Shown: positions 51,701-62,218 of the stretch, one piece after another
Position numbering within the stretch: position 1 is the first letter of the stretch
Layout of the letters: each line of letters opens with the position of its first letter
Source of the DNA: Romanomermis culicivorax
Taxonomy: Eukaryota; Nematoda; Enoplea; Mermithida; Mermithidae
Length of the DNA stretch: 64,000 bases
Assembly (NCBI GenBank): GCA_963922205.1
Contig: CAWUHX010000311.1
Span: 186,001 to 250,000 of the forward strand
Reading direction: 5' to 3'
Position numbers and translations under genes: made by a program
Notes under the pieces: model-generated
Seen by the model: only the letters and a program-made list of their open reading frames with translations
Told to the model about the DNA's origin: nothing
Database searches by the model: none

Positions 51701-54555
51701 TAACTGTATCACCAAATTTTGAATGTGGAACACTGACTTATACAGACTGGGATGCGTATGAGCCTAATGGACAAACTTGCATCTTTATGCGAGACTTGCA
51801 AGGCTACAAATGGCGAACCATGGACTGTTCTTCACCAGTTTTTGCAGTTTGCCAACTGAATTGCACATCAGGTATATTTTTAGATAATCCCAAGGGTTTA
51901 ATACATTTAGATACATTAATTACTGATCTGTGTTAATTTACATTAAAGCACTATTTTTGGTAATGACGACAGTATGCTGGACATTTGAGCTTTTACTACC
52001 TCGGCTCTTCTTCATAGCTGCACAAACTTCTGATACGTGCAATGTCACTTCAACAACTCTTGCTTCCACCATGACAAACTCTCCATATCAGACCAGCACA
52101 ACGAGTGTGATTAGTTCATCATCAACAGCTCCAGTGACGACTCCAATGACAACCAATCGATTAATTACTAGACTACTGTCGTCTCAAAAATTCACAGTCA
52201 GCCCGAACATGACTACCAAATCGCTTTACTCTTCGATTAACACGTTCGTGAATTCAAGCATTGCTACTCAATACCAAGCATCTTCATCAGTTTCAAATAC
52301 AACCTCAATTAGTACAACAGGTACTGCTAACTCTAGTTTGCGAATGAGTTCTTCAGCATCAGTAATTCCAGATTCAAAAGCTACAGGTGGCAACGTTTCA
52401 ATATCGACACCTACAATCCAGTCTACACTGCAAGTCTCTTCGTCATTTTCATCACTGCAGAGCACCATATGGAGCAACGGTTCTTCGTTCGTTGATGTGT
52501 CAAATCCGACATTCACCAACAATTTTACATCGAGTGTGCCTTCAGCAACTAGTCCTTCTATTCAGACTCTTGTTACAAGTCCATCAGCCAGGGGCACAGT
52601 GTGGAACAACGTTTTCTTGACTGTAAAGGTTTCATCTCTCCCATCAACTCAGACCAGTTTGACAACCGAACGATCTTCAGCAGCACCTTTTACTGATGTC
52701 ACTCTTATTGCAAGTACATCGCCCAAAAGCACAATGTGGGCCATGAATGTTTCGACAGTGGAGGCATCGTCCCCCTCATCATCCCAAGGCTTGACCCCTG
52801 TTTCAACCACATCATCTGGGAGCACAGTGTTGACCAAAGTTTTCTCAACAATGAAGACGTCATCTCTCACATCAGCTCAGATGAGTTCCACAAATGGTAG
52901 TCTTTTAGAAGAATCTTCAGTCAATCCAACCCCTGTTGCAAGCACGCCACGCATGAGCACAATGTGGATTAACATTTCCTCAACAGTAAAGACGAAATAT
53001 CCCACATCATTCCAGGCCAGTTCCACTCCCTTAAGATCTCCAGAGACGTTTTCCACAGATCTGACACCAGTTGCAAGCACATCGCTCAAGAATACAGTGT
53101 GGACCAATGTTTTTTCGACAACGAAGATATCCCCTGTATCATCCGAAGTCGCTCTCACATCAAGAGAGAATCCTGCAACGACTTCCACTGATCTGAAGTT
53201 TGCTGCAAGCATATTAAACAGGAGCACAGTATGGACGAAAGTTTCCTCATCAGTGAAGACGTCGTCTCCTACATCGGCCATTGTCAGTTCAGGAAACGGA
53301 AGATCTTCAGGGGCGCCTTCCACTGATCCAACTCTTCTTGCAAGCACACCATCGAAAATAACCACACTGTGGACCAACGTATTTTCAGCAGTGAAGACGT
53401 CATCTGTTACATCAGCCTCGATCAGTTTCTCAAATGAAAGACCTTCAGAGACACCTTCCGCTAATCAAATTCCTGTTGCAAGCACATCATCCAGAAGCAC
53501 AGTGTGGATTAACAGCTTTTCAATAGTGAAGGCATCATCTCACACATCGTCTCAAATGAATTTCACAACTGGAAGATCTTCAGAGGCGTCTTCTACTGAT
53601 CTGACTCCTGCTGCAAGCACATTATCTAGTAATAGAGTGTGGACCAATGGCTTTCCATCAGTAAAGACGTCATCTCTTACGTTGCCCCAACTCAGTCAAA
53701 CATCCGAAAGATCCCCAATCACTCCATCTACTGTACAGTATTCCAAAGTACCTCGAATTTATATTTCAAATTCAATACCAGCAAAAGCAACCTACAAATC
53801 GGCAACGATGAGTGAAAAATCCACAAATAGCACGAACTATGAAAAAACTGGCACTACAGATGTTGGCAATCGATTGACGGGTGAAATAGAATCGAGTACG
53901 TTGTCGAAAAATTCTACCCCAATAAGTGGGAGTTGGAACAGTACTTTTCACAGTACAGAAAATTCACGAGAACTGACTTCATCAAATGTCTCGAGAACTC
54001 GTCTGAGTTCGTGGCCGTCAATTTGGAATGAAAATTTGCAGATGGAAAGCTCAATGGGAACCCCTACTCTGTATGTGAAACCACTAAATAACATGCAAAT
54101 GTTGTCAGGTAAAGGGCACTGTTTGGTGTCTTCTTATCTGTTGCAAATATTTTCCATAGGTTCAGAGTCACAAATGGAAACTGAACAAACTGAAACATTC
54201 ACAACAGGGTTTTCGCAAACAGTTATTTCTACAGTATTCACCAGTATGATCAATGTAAGTTGCTACTGATGGAAATTCTCTGTTATCTCAAACCTTGTGG
54301 TAGCAATCCTTATTAAAATCAAGACTGAAACCTGATCCTTTTGATTGACAAAACTATGATAAGCTCCATTCACTTTATAGCAGAACGCAACGCCTGAATC
54401 GAGCCCAATTGTTGCCCCAATAGAAAGTAAGTACTATCTTAATTGTGAGTTTCCAATCATTTAAGGTTTGATTTTCATGCAATGCTATTTCATGGAACTA
54501 TAATCACTATATCATAGATTCATCTGGTTGTGATTTAGCTTATCACCAGGTCTGA
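48682..54555 (+). CDS. Secreted double C-type lectin with long mucin-like repeat tail
   Basis: Phase-consistent exons are 48682-48736, 49632-49827, 50393-50640, 51340-51396, 51439-51622, 51672-51871, 52018-54108, 54160-54254, 54381-54426 and a tentative last exon 54518-54555: 3210 nt, about 1069 residues. Residues 1-18 ([18 protein letters not shown]) look like a signal peptide. CTLD1 (about 20-165) has CPSGW, FIGAF and DCVCYF...YYACQ. CTLD2 (about 185-315) has [13 protein letters not shown] and [12 protein letters not shown]. The EPN motif suggests mannose-type Ca2+ sugar binding, but the WND motif is replaced by WRTMDC. A Ser/Thr-rich tail of about 740 residues follows, with ten roughly 45-residue repeats. 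No membrane anchor seen. Likely a secreted, heavily O-glycosylated lectin; ligand unknown. Confidence 0.8.
49632..49827 (+). CDS. Lectin exon 2, first half of CTLD1
   Basis: Acceptor AAACAG; encodes [19 protein letters not shown] and [20 protein letters not shown], the typical N-terminal half of a C-type lectin fold; donor AA|GTAAAC. Confidence 0.85.
50393..50640 (+). CDS. Lectin exon 3, second half of CTLD1
   Basis: Acceptor TTATTAACAG; encodes [30 protein letters not shown] and [12 protein letters not shown]. Extra Cys residues (DCVCYF, DCSCG) could form an additional disulphide. Donor CAA|GTAAGT. Confidence 0.88.
51340..51622 (+). CDS. Lectin exons 4 and 5, linker and start of CTLD2
   Basis: Exon 4 (51340-51396) encodes a Ser/Thr linker. 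After a 42-bp intron, exon 5 (51439-51622) encodes [19 protein letters not shown] to LSYL. The phases 1-1-2 are consistent. Confidence 0.8.
51672..51871 (+). CDS. Lectin exon 6, end of CTLD2 with EPN motif
   Basis: Encodes [40 protein letters not shown] and [15 protein letters not shown]. Acceptor TTTTTAG and donor CAG|GTATAT. Confidence 0.85.
52018..54108 (+). CDS. Lectin exon 7, giant Ser/Thr-rich repeat exon
   Basis: A 2.1-kb exon entered at CTTCATAG|CTGC. After about 190 residues of irregular Ser/Thr-rich sequence, about ten repeats of 45 residues run to about 53730. The consensus is [14 protein letters not shown], then a variable ERSSE region, then [10 protein letters not shown]. The intron that follows (54109-54159) is 51 bp, in frame and stop-free, so it may be retained. 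Confidence 0.8.
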
Positions 54556-55822
54556 CATGCCTTCCCAATCTTATTGACTATGTTACTATGCTATGAAATA
54601 TTTTCGTTATTGATGTTGTTATTAATATTCAATTAAAATTTTTGTTGAATGATATTTAGCTTGAAAGAGGATGTTCCAAAATGATTATTTATAGTTTCGT
54701 ATGATTTTAAATGTCAAACATGCACTGAATTCATACTTGAATAATGAACTCATTTTTGAAACTCTGTACTGTGGTCCAACTACAATGAAGGATTCTACGA
54801 CAAAATGTATCCAACAAAATTTCACCCAAAAAATTTCTAACATAATGTCTCCACGCAAAATGTCCCCAACGCATAATGTCTTCAACAAAAGGTCCCGAAC
54901 ATTTGATCTCCAAACAAAATATCCCCAACAACTGATCGATCTGCAAATAAATTTTCAAACATATTAATTTCTTTATTCGATTGAAACATGATCAAAAATT
55001 CAAAGTTGTAATTGTATCGCAAGTTCATCATTTTCTCCGGCATCGAGCACCGAGAAATGCATGATCAGAGCGACTAACAATACGATCAATTTGATGCACC
55101 TAGTCTCGATACCTCCGTTCGTCAAGCGCTGATTACCGATCAGCAACATGCTGCCTAATTTCCATTTGGTTGACACTCTGACTGATACAAGATACAGAAA
55201 ATGAAAAGAAAAAGAAATACCAAAAAATATCATAATCAAGAAGGGGATAAATTAAGACAATAAAAGCAAAAAATAAAAAGGAAGAGCTGCAGTAGTGGCA
55301 AAGAAACATAGCTTTCCATGCTTGGTTGGTATGCTGCATTGCCAATTGATAATATGTATCACGTGAGTGCATACGGACATTATAGGAAAGGAGAATTTTG
55401 TTATGAGAAAATTTTTCTTCAATCTTGTTCCTGCTTTTTTTCCTTTATTTCTCTTTTTCGTGCTGTCATTCCTTCTTCTCATCTCTTTTTTTATCCTTGT
55501 TCTGTTACTTTTTTTTTTGTTTTTTCAGTTTTCTGCCTATTGTGCTCCTGCTGTTAACTACAAAATTGAAAGACAAAACATATAACAGTTATAAAGAAAC
55601 TACATACTACTGAAAATATTAATGTAGTACCTGAATCGGTGTTACCGATCTTACAAAATACAGCAGAAAAGTACTCTCTACATCGATAGCTTATTACAAA
55701 CCTATTCATTACAGAAAATTTTAGGTCAACACTTTTGCACTAACTTTTTAAGTGACCTATACCTTACGGGTCTGTTGTTATTCCAGCTCTGAAAATGCCA
55801 AAAGAGAGGATTACAAACCGAC
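54556..55822. other. AT-rich DNA with degenerate ACAAAATGTCCCCAAC repeat
   Basis: 54788-54940 is a loose 15-17-bp repeat (ACAAAATGTCTCC, GCAAAATGTCCCCAACG). 55425-55560 is pyrimidine-rich. On the minus strand 55010-55230 holds a frame with a signal-anchor-like run (LIVLLVALIMHFSVLDA), but no supporting splice sites were settled. Confidence 0.4.
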
Positions 55823-56030
55823 GGTACCATGCAGAAAGGTGATAAATCCACTTTTTATCGTTCTGAGAATATAGTGATTTAAATTTGAAAATCTGACCAA
55901 CTCTGACGAAATTTCATATTCCATTTTTTAATTTTGTTTTACATATGAAACAGATGTGCAAGTAGACCTCGAAACTAAAGATAATTTCAATTTTCTGAAA
56001 ATTGGATTTATCACCTTTCTGTACGGTACT
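55823..56030. mobile_element. Small TIR element (GGTACCATGCAGAAAGG)
   Basis: Left GGTACCATGCAGAAAGGTGA and the right-hand inverse of GTACCGTACAGAAAGGTGAT give roughly 26-bp inverted ends, about 208 bp apart. Target duplication unclear. No coding sequence. Confidence 0.6.
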
Positions 56031-56470
56031 GACGAAACATTGTCTCTTCAATTTTTAACATATATTTGTTCAAGTGAAATACCTACAACTCTTTGTATGC
56101 TCAACCTTCATGAAGACAAATATTTGGGAACATACGTACTACAAACATTTGAGTTAGAATTCTGACAACATAAGGAATATGATTTGCCAGAAAGCATTTT
56201 TGAAAGTTTTATCTAAATCCTTTTAGCACTAATGGTGATTTCTAGGAATTCATAGGCAGAGTAATGAGTGATGTGTTTATAGGATTTAGAGAAAACAAAA
56301 TTGCAGAATTTGTATGGCATGTTGAATAATATTTTTTCATACAAAATTAGAGTTGTGTATGTCCTATTTTAGAAAAATACGCGGATTAACCATGAACATA
56401 AAAAAAGGAAATGCAGACCTCATTAAAAATTTTACCTCGAGTTCCTAGAGATAAACCCAAGCTTGAACCC
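56031..56470. other. AT-rich DNA, no gene seen
   Basis: Nothing recognisable between the small TIR element and the telomeric array. Confidence 0.4.
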
Positions 56471-56478
56471 AAGCTTGA

Positions 56479-56690
56479 ACCTAAGCCTAAGCCTAAGCCT
56501 AAGCCTAAGCCTAAGCCTAAGCCTAAGTCTAAGCCTAAGCCTAAGCCTAAGCCTAAGCCTAAGCCTAAGCCTAAGCCTAAGCCTAAGCCTAAGCCTAAGC
56601 CTAAGCCTAAGCCTAAGCCTAAGCCTAAGCCTAAGCCTAAGCCTAAGCCTAAGCCTAAGCCTAAGCCCAAGCCTAAGCCTAAGCCTGAAG
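56479..56690 (-). repeat. Interstitial telomeric array, about 35 GCCTAA units
   Basis: Near-perfect tandem GCCTAA/TTAGGC, with rare variants (TAAGTC, TAAGCC-C). It is entered through AAGCTTGAACCC-type degenerate units on the left. It continues after a MITE at 56932-56962 (TAAGCCTAAGCCTAAGAC). Confidence 0.92.
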
Positions 56691-56931
56691 GGACATTTAT
56701 ACTTGCCTTTTTCGGCGGAACGGAAAGGAACCGATGGCCAACAGCTTGAAAAATTCAGCCTGAAAATCCACTTTCCATCGGAGAGGGTAACTGCAATTTT
56801 CTAAGAAATGAGCGATGGTAACCCTAAACCGAACCAAACGGAACGAAAATTTCTTTTTCGTTCAGAAACGTTGTGTCGATTTTTTTCCGTTCCGTTCCGT
56901 TTTGCCGAAGAAGGCAAGTATAAATGACCCT
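56689..56931. mobile_element. MITE inserted in the telomeric array
   Basis: A 243-bp element with inverted ends AGGGACATTTATACTTGCC and, inverted on the right, AGGGTCATTTATACTTGCC. The flanks are TGA (56686-56688) and TAA (56932-56934), both within GCCTAA units. The ends resemble those of the TAA-flanked element at 46031. Confidence 0.75.
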
Positions 56932-56962
56932 TAAGCCTAAGCCTAAGACTAAGCTTAAGGCT

Positions 56963-57353
56963 AGCCAGACCAATCGTAACTGCGATTATGTGTGAAAAAG
57001 ATATTAACAGGTCTGAACCACTCCCTAACTCAATCAACTCAGCAGAACAATATAAATGCACCATTCCATCGTTAATCTAACTTAAAAATGCGAGGAAAAT
57101 AAGAATGCTTTTATACGACTAATCCCTTCTCAACTATAGCTGAAAAGCAACGTTTCATCTGTTTATCTTTTTTCGGTCATCACGATAACTTCACCATATC
57201 ATTTCTTGTTAACCAATCTGTCAATCATCCTCAAAATCATCCCAAAAAAAGAAACCAAACCACCTTTGTCGTGTATTCAAAAAAATTTTAGCTCATGATT
57301 CAGACCCTATAAAATTCGAATTATGCGTGAAAATAGTCTTTAAAAAATCGATG
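56963..57353. other. AT-rich intergenic DNA, nothing recognised
   Basis: No coding frame, splice pattern or repeat boundary that I could support. Confidence 0.4.
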
Positions 57354-57836
57354 GGTGGCACATCAAAGGGAAAATTTATGTAACTAGCCAATCATAGGTG
57401 TTGCTCCGGCTCCTATTTTTGTATATACGGGAATACTTCAATGTGGATTTCTGTGGTCAGGGCTTGCTGACAGAGGGTCGGGTTCTGAGAAGGAAGTGAA
57501 TCACCATAAAACAGCCGGCGGAGCCCAGAATTTTAATTACTTTCCGGAATTACTGCATTTTGATTGGGTGAAAAAGAAGAATTTTTGACGTTTTTCTAAA
57601 AAATCTCGAAAAATGAAAATCTTCATTTAAAAACCAACATGTCCATCGGATTCCCCCTGTAAAATAGCCTCCCCCTCTGCCACACCGCAAAAAACTAAGG
57701 GCGCCGTCTGGCGGCAAGCCGTGACATCAGGAATCCGCTTTTTTGAAGGGTTCCCGTATAGGTATGTTGACGTAGGAAGCGGAGCAACGCCTATGATTGG
57801 TTAGTTTCAGAAACTTTTATCCTCTGATGTGCCGCC
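57354..57836. mobile_element. TIR element with about 65-bp inverted ends (GGTGGCACATC)
   Basis: The left end GGTGGCACATCAAAGG through CCAATCATAGGTGTTGCTCC mirrors the right end (GGAGCAACGCCTATGATTGG ... GATGTGCCGCC). The interior is GC-richer, with no open frame. No clear target duplication. Confidence 0.7.
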
Positions 57837-59894
57837 TATCTTGATCCTTTTCAAGATGATGCGATTTTGATTTTTTTTCAAGATTATCTTGAAAGCGATG
57901 CACTTGAAAAGAAAGTCGAAGATACCGAAAAACTTTTACATCTTGATTTATTGGAATGCATCTTGAAAAAATGTTCGAAGGAAGTAGTTCGTAAAAAAAA
58001 TTTTCAATTCGTAACGATTTCCTTCAAGTGGCCGTTTAGAATGCCATTTCTACAGTATTCACAAAGAAGCTATTGTAAACATTTCTGGTCGAGAAAAATT
58101 GTTTGATCAACACAGATAGGCAATGAAGCTTTTGAGCTTAAAGAAATTGTGGAATTCAGAATTTGATTTTACAAAAATTTGATTTTACAACTTTTACATC
58201 TGTGTGATATCAAATTTAGTCAAACTTCAACTATGCCTAACTCAATCAAAAATGTGAATATATCGTTTTAAATTACATTTTTTAATATATCTCAACAAGA
58301 TCTATCGATTGATACCTAGTTTATTATGTTTCGGGATGGAAAAATTCATGCTCGTCTGCAGTAGGGACTCTGAATCTTCTCAAAGTTTTGTGTCCAATTA
58401 TTTAATTTGAACATGAGAAATTTTTGACTTTCAACTTTATTCATAAAATGAGCTGACGTCGCATCTCTTCACATTGAGAATGTGTGACAAACAATGTGGC
58501 AAACTGTACGAAAAAATCTTCCTTCATTTGATTGCCACCATTCATCATTGACGACATTTCAACTATCATGTTTATTATCAAAAAATCTTTCCGCAATATC
58601 ACGTATGCAAAATTTTGATGAATATACGACTAATAAATCATTTTTGACATTTGATTAGTTCATGTTCAGATGTTCTTAATTTCTGGACATAATTGACCCT
58701 AGTTTCGTACAAGATGAAGATTATTTTTTGTTGAGTATCAGTTTACCTTAGAGTCGGATTTTCTTCCTAAAGGTCATTTAGAACAATCAAGACACGTGTT
58801 AGATTGAGCTGAGCATTTTTCTACTGTAACAATAATGTTAGCTTAAATTTTCGGTTCTTCTGTCGGGGTCTCCTGCAAGTATACTGTAACTCATTTAAAA
58901 TCTTACTGAAAATCTAATTCATGCTGCAACTTCAAAACAATGTTACGCCAGAAATATTTCTTTTGAATGTGTGGGTAACTGTAGCCAAGTTTAAATTTTT
59001 CAAAAATCTATTCTTGCCATGTTTTGTTTAGCACTCTGCTTAGGTCTGACGACGTCAGCAATATAACTAAAGAGGTCTATTGGCTTGTACCAAACTAGCT
59101 TGTACCAAACTGTAGCTCCATATGGGCTTCCTATTGGTAAAGGCTGATACAGTGCAACAGTTCTCTAGCAGAACTAAACATAACTTTCAGTCACTGATTA
59201 AGCTAAGCTACAGTAACTGGAATCCAACAAAAGCTTGCAATCGGAAAGCATGCAGGGTTTCCCAAACTTCTTCCTGCATGCTCCTACTTTGAACTAGAAA
59301 CTCACTATGCTCGACTTCCGTGAGTGATAAGGTCCTCCAAGGGTAATTCCAACGGCCCACATCAGCTCCCACTTCCACTTATAAGGCAAGCGATAAATAA
59401 TAAAATAATAATATCTAAATGGGTGAACGTGCACACAACTAAAACCAATGTGTGAAAGAAGAATAAATCACAACCAATCTTTCTTCCAAAGTTGGCGTCC
59501 TTCTGTCCGCACAATTTTGCATTGATGGGATGACTGCTACCATAAGCACATCACAAACAGCCATCAAAATTAATTGTATATTGCAGAATAGAAATTTCGC
59601 AGTTTCAGTTTTCTGGGAGGGAGTTGGAGTAATGAGCTCAGTGGAAAATGTAATGGAGACGAAGTTTACTGTAACTTCATGTTTTTCGCACCACATGTCA
59701 AAGGAATCGAAAACTTTTGCAGATGACTAAATTAAGCTTGAATACCTATGATTAAGAATTATAAAACTTTACAGCAAAATATTGGTGTTAACTGACAATT
59801 TTCAAGTTGATGCAAGTTTTGGAAATTTCTTCCAAAATTATTTTAAACAAGATAGTTTTTTGTGTAAATAACTTGGAAAACTATATTTGCTACC
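57837..59894. other. AT-rich intergenic DNA, possible isolated exon only
   Basis: 57867-58106 has an open frame after a TTTTTTTTCAAG acceptor-like site, with a charged helical stretch (DYLESDALEKKVEDTEKLL). No partner exons were found. The rest shows no gene. Confidence 0.35.
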
Positions 59895-60115
59895 CATGAC
59901 CCGACAATTGAGCGCCGACAATTGAGCGGCGACAACTGAGCGCCGACAACTGAGCGCCAACTATTTAATGGCTTAGGCTTAGGCTTAGGCTTAGGCTTAG
60001 GCTTAGGCTTAGGCTTAAAAAACGCTCAATTATAATGCATTAAATAGTCGGCGCTCAAATGTCTGGCACTCAGTTGTCGGCGCTCAATTGTCCGGCGCTC
60101 AGTTGTTGGTAAACC
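59895..60115. mobile_element. Small foldback element with TTAGGC core and 10-bp TSD
   Basis: A 221-bp element flanked by identical ATTTGCTACC (59885-59894 and 60116-60125). The left arm is four 14-bp units of the type GCGCCGACAACTGA; the right arm holds four inverse units (TCAGTTGTCGGCGC). Next to the core, CTATTTAATG faces CATTAAATAG. The core is seven perfect TTAGGC units. Tandem-unit arms and a 9-10-bp duplication fit foldback or Mutator-like elements. Confidence 0.82.
59973..60014 (+). repeat. Interstitial telomeric repeat, seven TTAGGC units
   Basis: Perfect tandem TTAGGC in the loop of the foldback element 59895-60115. Confidence 0.92.
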
Positions 60116-60125
60116 ATTTGCTACC

Positions 60126-60856
60126 AGCTTTGGACCAACCTTACTGTAGAAAATGCCTTATTTGTTTTTGCGGGAATAGACTTAGAGTGTTTTGGCTACA
60201 GAAACGATTCTACCAGAAAACTCACTTTAAAGTCAAGCTTTAAAAAAAATTACGATTTTTCTCTTGACATGCTTGTACCTTGTTTTATTTTCTAAAAAAA
60301 TACATGTTCAAAGAAATTGGAAGTTTCTGGACATGAGTGAATTAAGCTTAAATGTAAGCCTTTAATTAAAAACTTGAAAATTGTACATTAAACTTCAGGT
60401 GTAAATTAATAATTTTCAGGACTGTAATAAATATGAAAATATTACTTTACACTCATATTCTCAAAAATATGATTTTTTGTATAAATTGCTTAAAAAATTG
60501 TAGTGTGGCTTTAAATCGACTTTGCTTTAGAATATTTTTCTGTTGCATAATTGCACGGATTTTTTGTTCTTAGAACAGAAGCCATTCTAGAAAACTGTTC
60601 GGGTCAAAGTAGTAACAGAGTTGTGAGTTGTTTTTTAGCCGAACTATATTTTCTTATTTTCAGTCAAACCGCATGTTATCTAATGAAATTTAAAAAATTT
60701 TACTGTTATACCTCCGTGTAGAGTATTTTCAAGAGGAAAGTCCTCATTGTAAATTCCTACGAAGATTATTTTTGACATATAACTGTTACTGTTGTTACTG
60801 CAGCATTAAATCAATCCTACTGTAGAAATTTCTCAGTTGCATCAATCTGGTTTATA
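60126..60856. other. AT-rich intergenic DNA, nothing recognised
   Basis: No coding frame or repeat boundary that I could support. Confidence 0.4.
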
Positions 60857-62134
60857 CCCATGGCAAGAAAGCGATGTCAAAAATTCGACTACTTTTTCAA
60901 ACTTTTATTACATTTGCATGAAGCATTATTAATCATCAAAACATGCCTCATTGCTACCAGCCACACTTTGCCATTTCGCAAGCAGCTTTGCAATGCCTGC
61001 ATAATAAAAGGATTGAGGCTTTGAATCAAAAAAGTTTTGGACGAACGTTTCAATCTGGTCATCATTTTCAAATTCCATATCAAAAAGGCTATTGTGCAAT
61101 GACTGGAGGAAATAACCATTTGATGGTCCAGTGTCTGGTGAATACGGTGGATGGGGTAACAACTCCCAATTTAATTTCTGGATTTTTACTTGAACAATGG
61201 CAGCAGTATGTAGACAGGCATTGTCATGAAGCAGAAGTACTCCTTTGTGGTTTATGGATGCAGGCTGCTTTTGAATCAATGCATTTTGTACATGATCAGG
61301 CTGGTCTTGATAGACATTAGCAGTGATGGCCAAATCAGGTGGAAGCAACTCAAAGTGGATGATTTGCTGGGTTGACCAGCATATACATAACATAACCTTG
61401 TGTCAGTGTAGATCAGGCCTTGGCACTTGTGCTATTTTAGGGCCTTTGCTGACCCATTGTCACCTCCGGATGATGTTAACATACACAACTCACTTTTCAT
61501 CTCCATTGATGATTCAATTAAGGAAAGGCTCGATTTTGTACTGTGAAAGTAACGACATGGAAATGATAAAATGCTGTTGCATAGCCTTATCACTCAAATT
61601 GTGGGGCACCCATGTTTGGAGCTTGCAAGCCTTGTTCGTCTGCTTTGCTGTAATAGTAGTGTGGGTAACAGCAAGAACTTCTGCTATTTGCCTAGTGGTT
61701 GCTTTTAGATCAAGGTTCAACTGTTCTTGATTATCTACTTCTGATACTTCACACCTGGTCATCTACAATGAGGTTCATCTTTGATACTGAAGGTGTCAGT
61801 CCTGAACTTTGCAAAGCATCGTTTGACTGCATGTTCAGACACAGTAGGTTTACCCTATGCCTGTCATATATTTCTTGTTGTCTCAGCTGCAGTTCTGCCC
61901 AAATCATACTAATACAAAATCGAATGATGTATATGGTTAGGGAGGTAACACTTTGCTTTAGGTCTCAATAAAACGGACATTATGAGCCAACTGAAAACTG
62001 ACCCCATTTTTCATAACAATAATGTTTGCTCTTCCAAATGAAGATTCAAGAATCCAATTTGTTCGGCTGGATTTTAAGAAAAAAGTCGATTGATAACACA
62101 TGACCTGGAATCCACCTTACTTTCTTGCCAACCC
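60857..62134 (-). mobile_element. Mariner-family transposon, degenerate
   Basis: A 1278-bp element, normal mariner size. Left end CCCATGGCAAGAAAGCG; the right end, inverted, is GGGTTGGCAAGAAAGTA. Both are next to TA dinucleotides (60855-60856, 62135-62136). It contains the transposase remnant described separately. Confidence 0.88.
60929..61960 (-). pseudogene. Mariner transposase, frameshifted and catalytically altered
   Basis: Pieces in several minus-strand frames follow transposase order. A helix-turn-helix half (KRCFAKF-like, then LKATTRQIAEVLAVTHTTI) is followed by CKLQTWVPHNLSDKAMQQHF and SLLSQYKIEPFLN. The C-terminal half has LLHDNACLHTA (second Asp) and LLPHPPYSPDTGPSNGYF, where the third catalytic Asp expected in PSD is Asn. 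Internal stops and shifts around 61400-61500 and 61760 confirm inactivity. Confidence 0.85.
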
Positions 62135-62218
62135 TACTAGTTTAAACAAAAGCCATCATACTGTAGCCATATCTCAATGTACTGTAAATTTTTTCTTAAG
62201 GTTCTGCTCGGCTACAGT

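Noticed and set aside
52268..53377. Antisense and alternative frames over the lectin repeat exon
   Set aside because: Shadows of the repetitive Ser/Thr-rich sense frame.
55956..56165. 69-residue frame
   Set aside because: It starts inside a small TIR element and has no splice sites or recognisable domain.
56479..56690. A true chromosome end
   Set aside because: Non-telomeric sequence continues on both sides, including the lectin gene and the GPCR, so it is interstitial.
56386..56804. Frames of Lys-Pro, Leu-Ser or Gly-Leu dipeptide repeats
   Set aside because: All are conceptual translations of GCCTAA telomere repeats in different frames.
60943..61971. Plus-strand frames of 90-135 residues
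   Set aside because: Antisense of the mariner transposase remnant.
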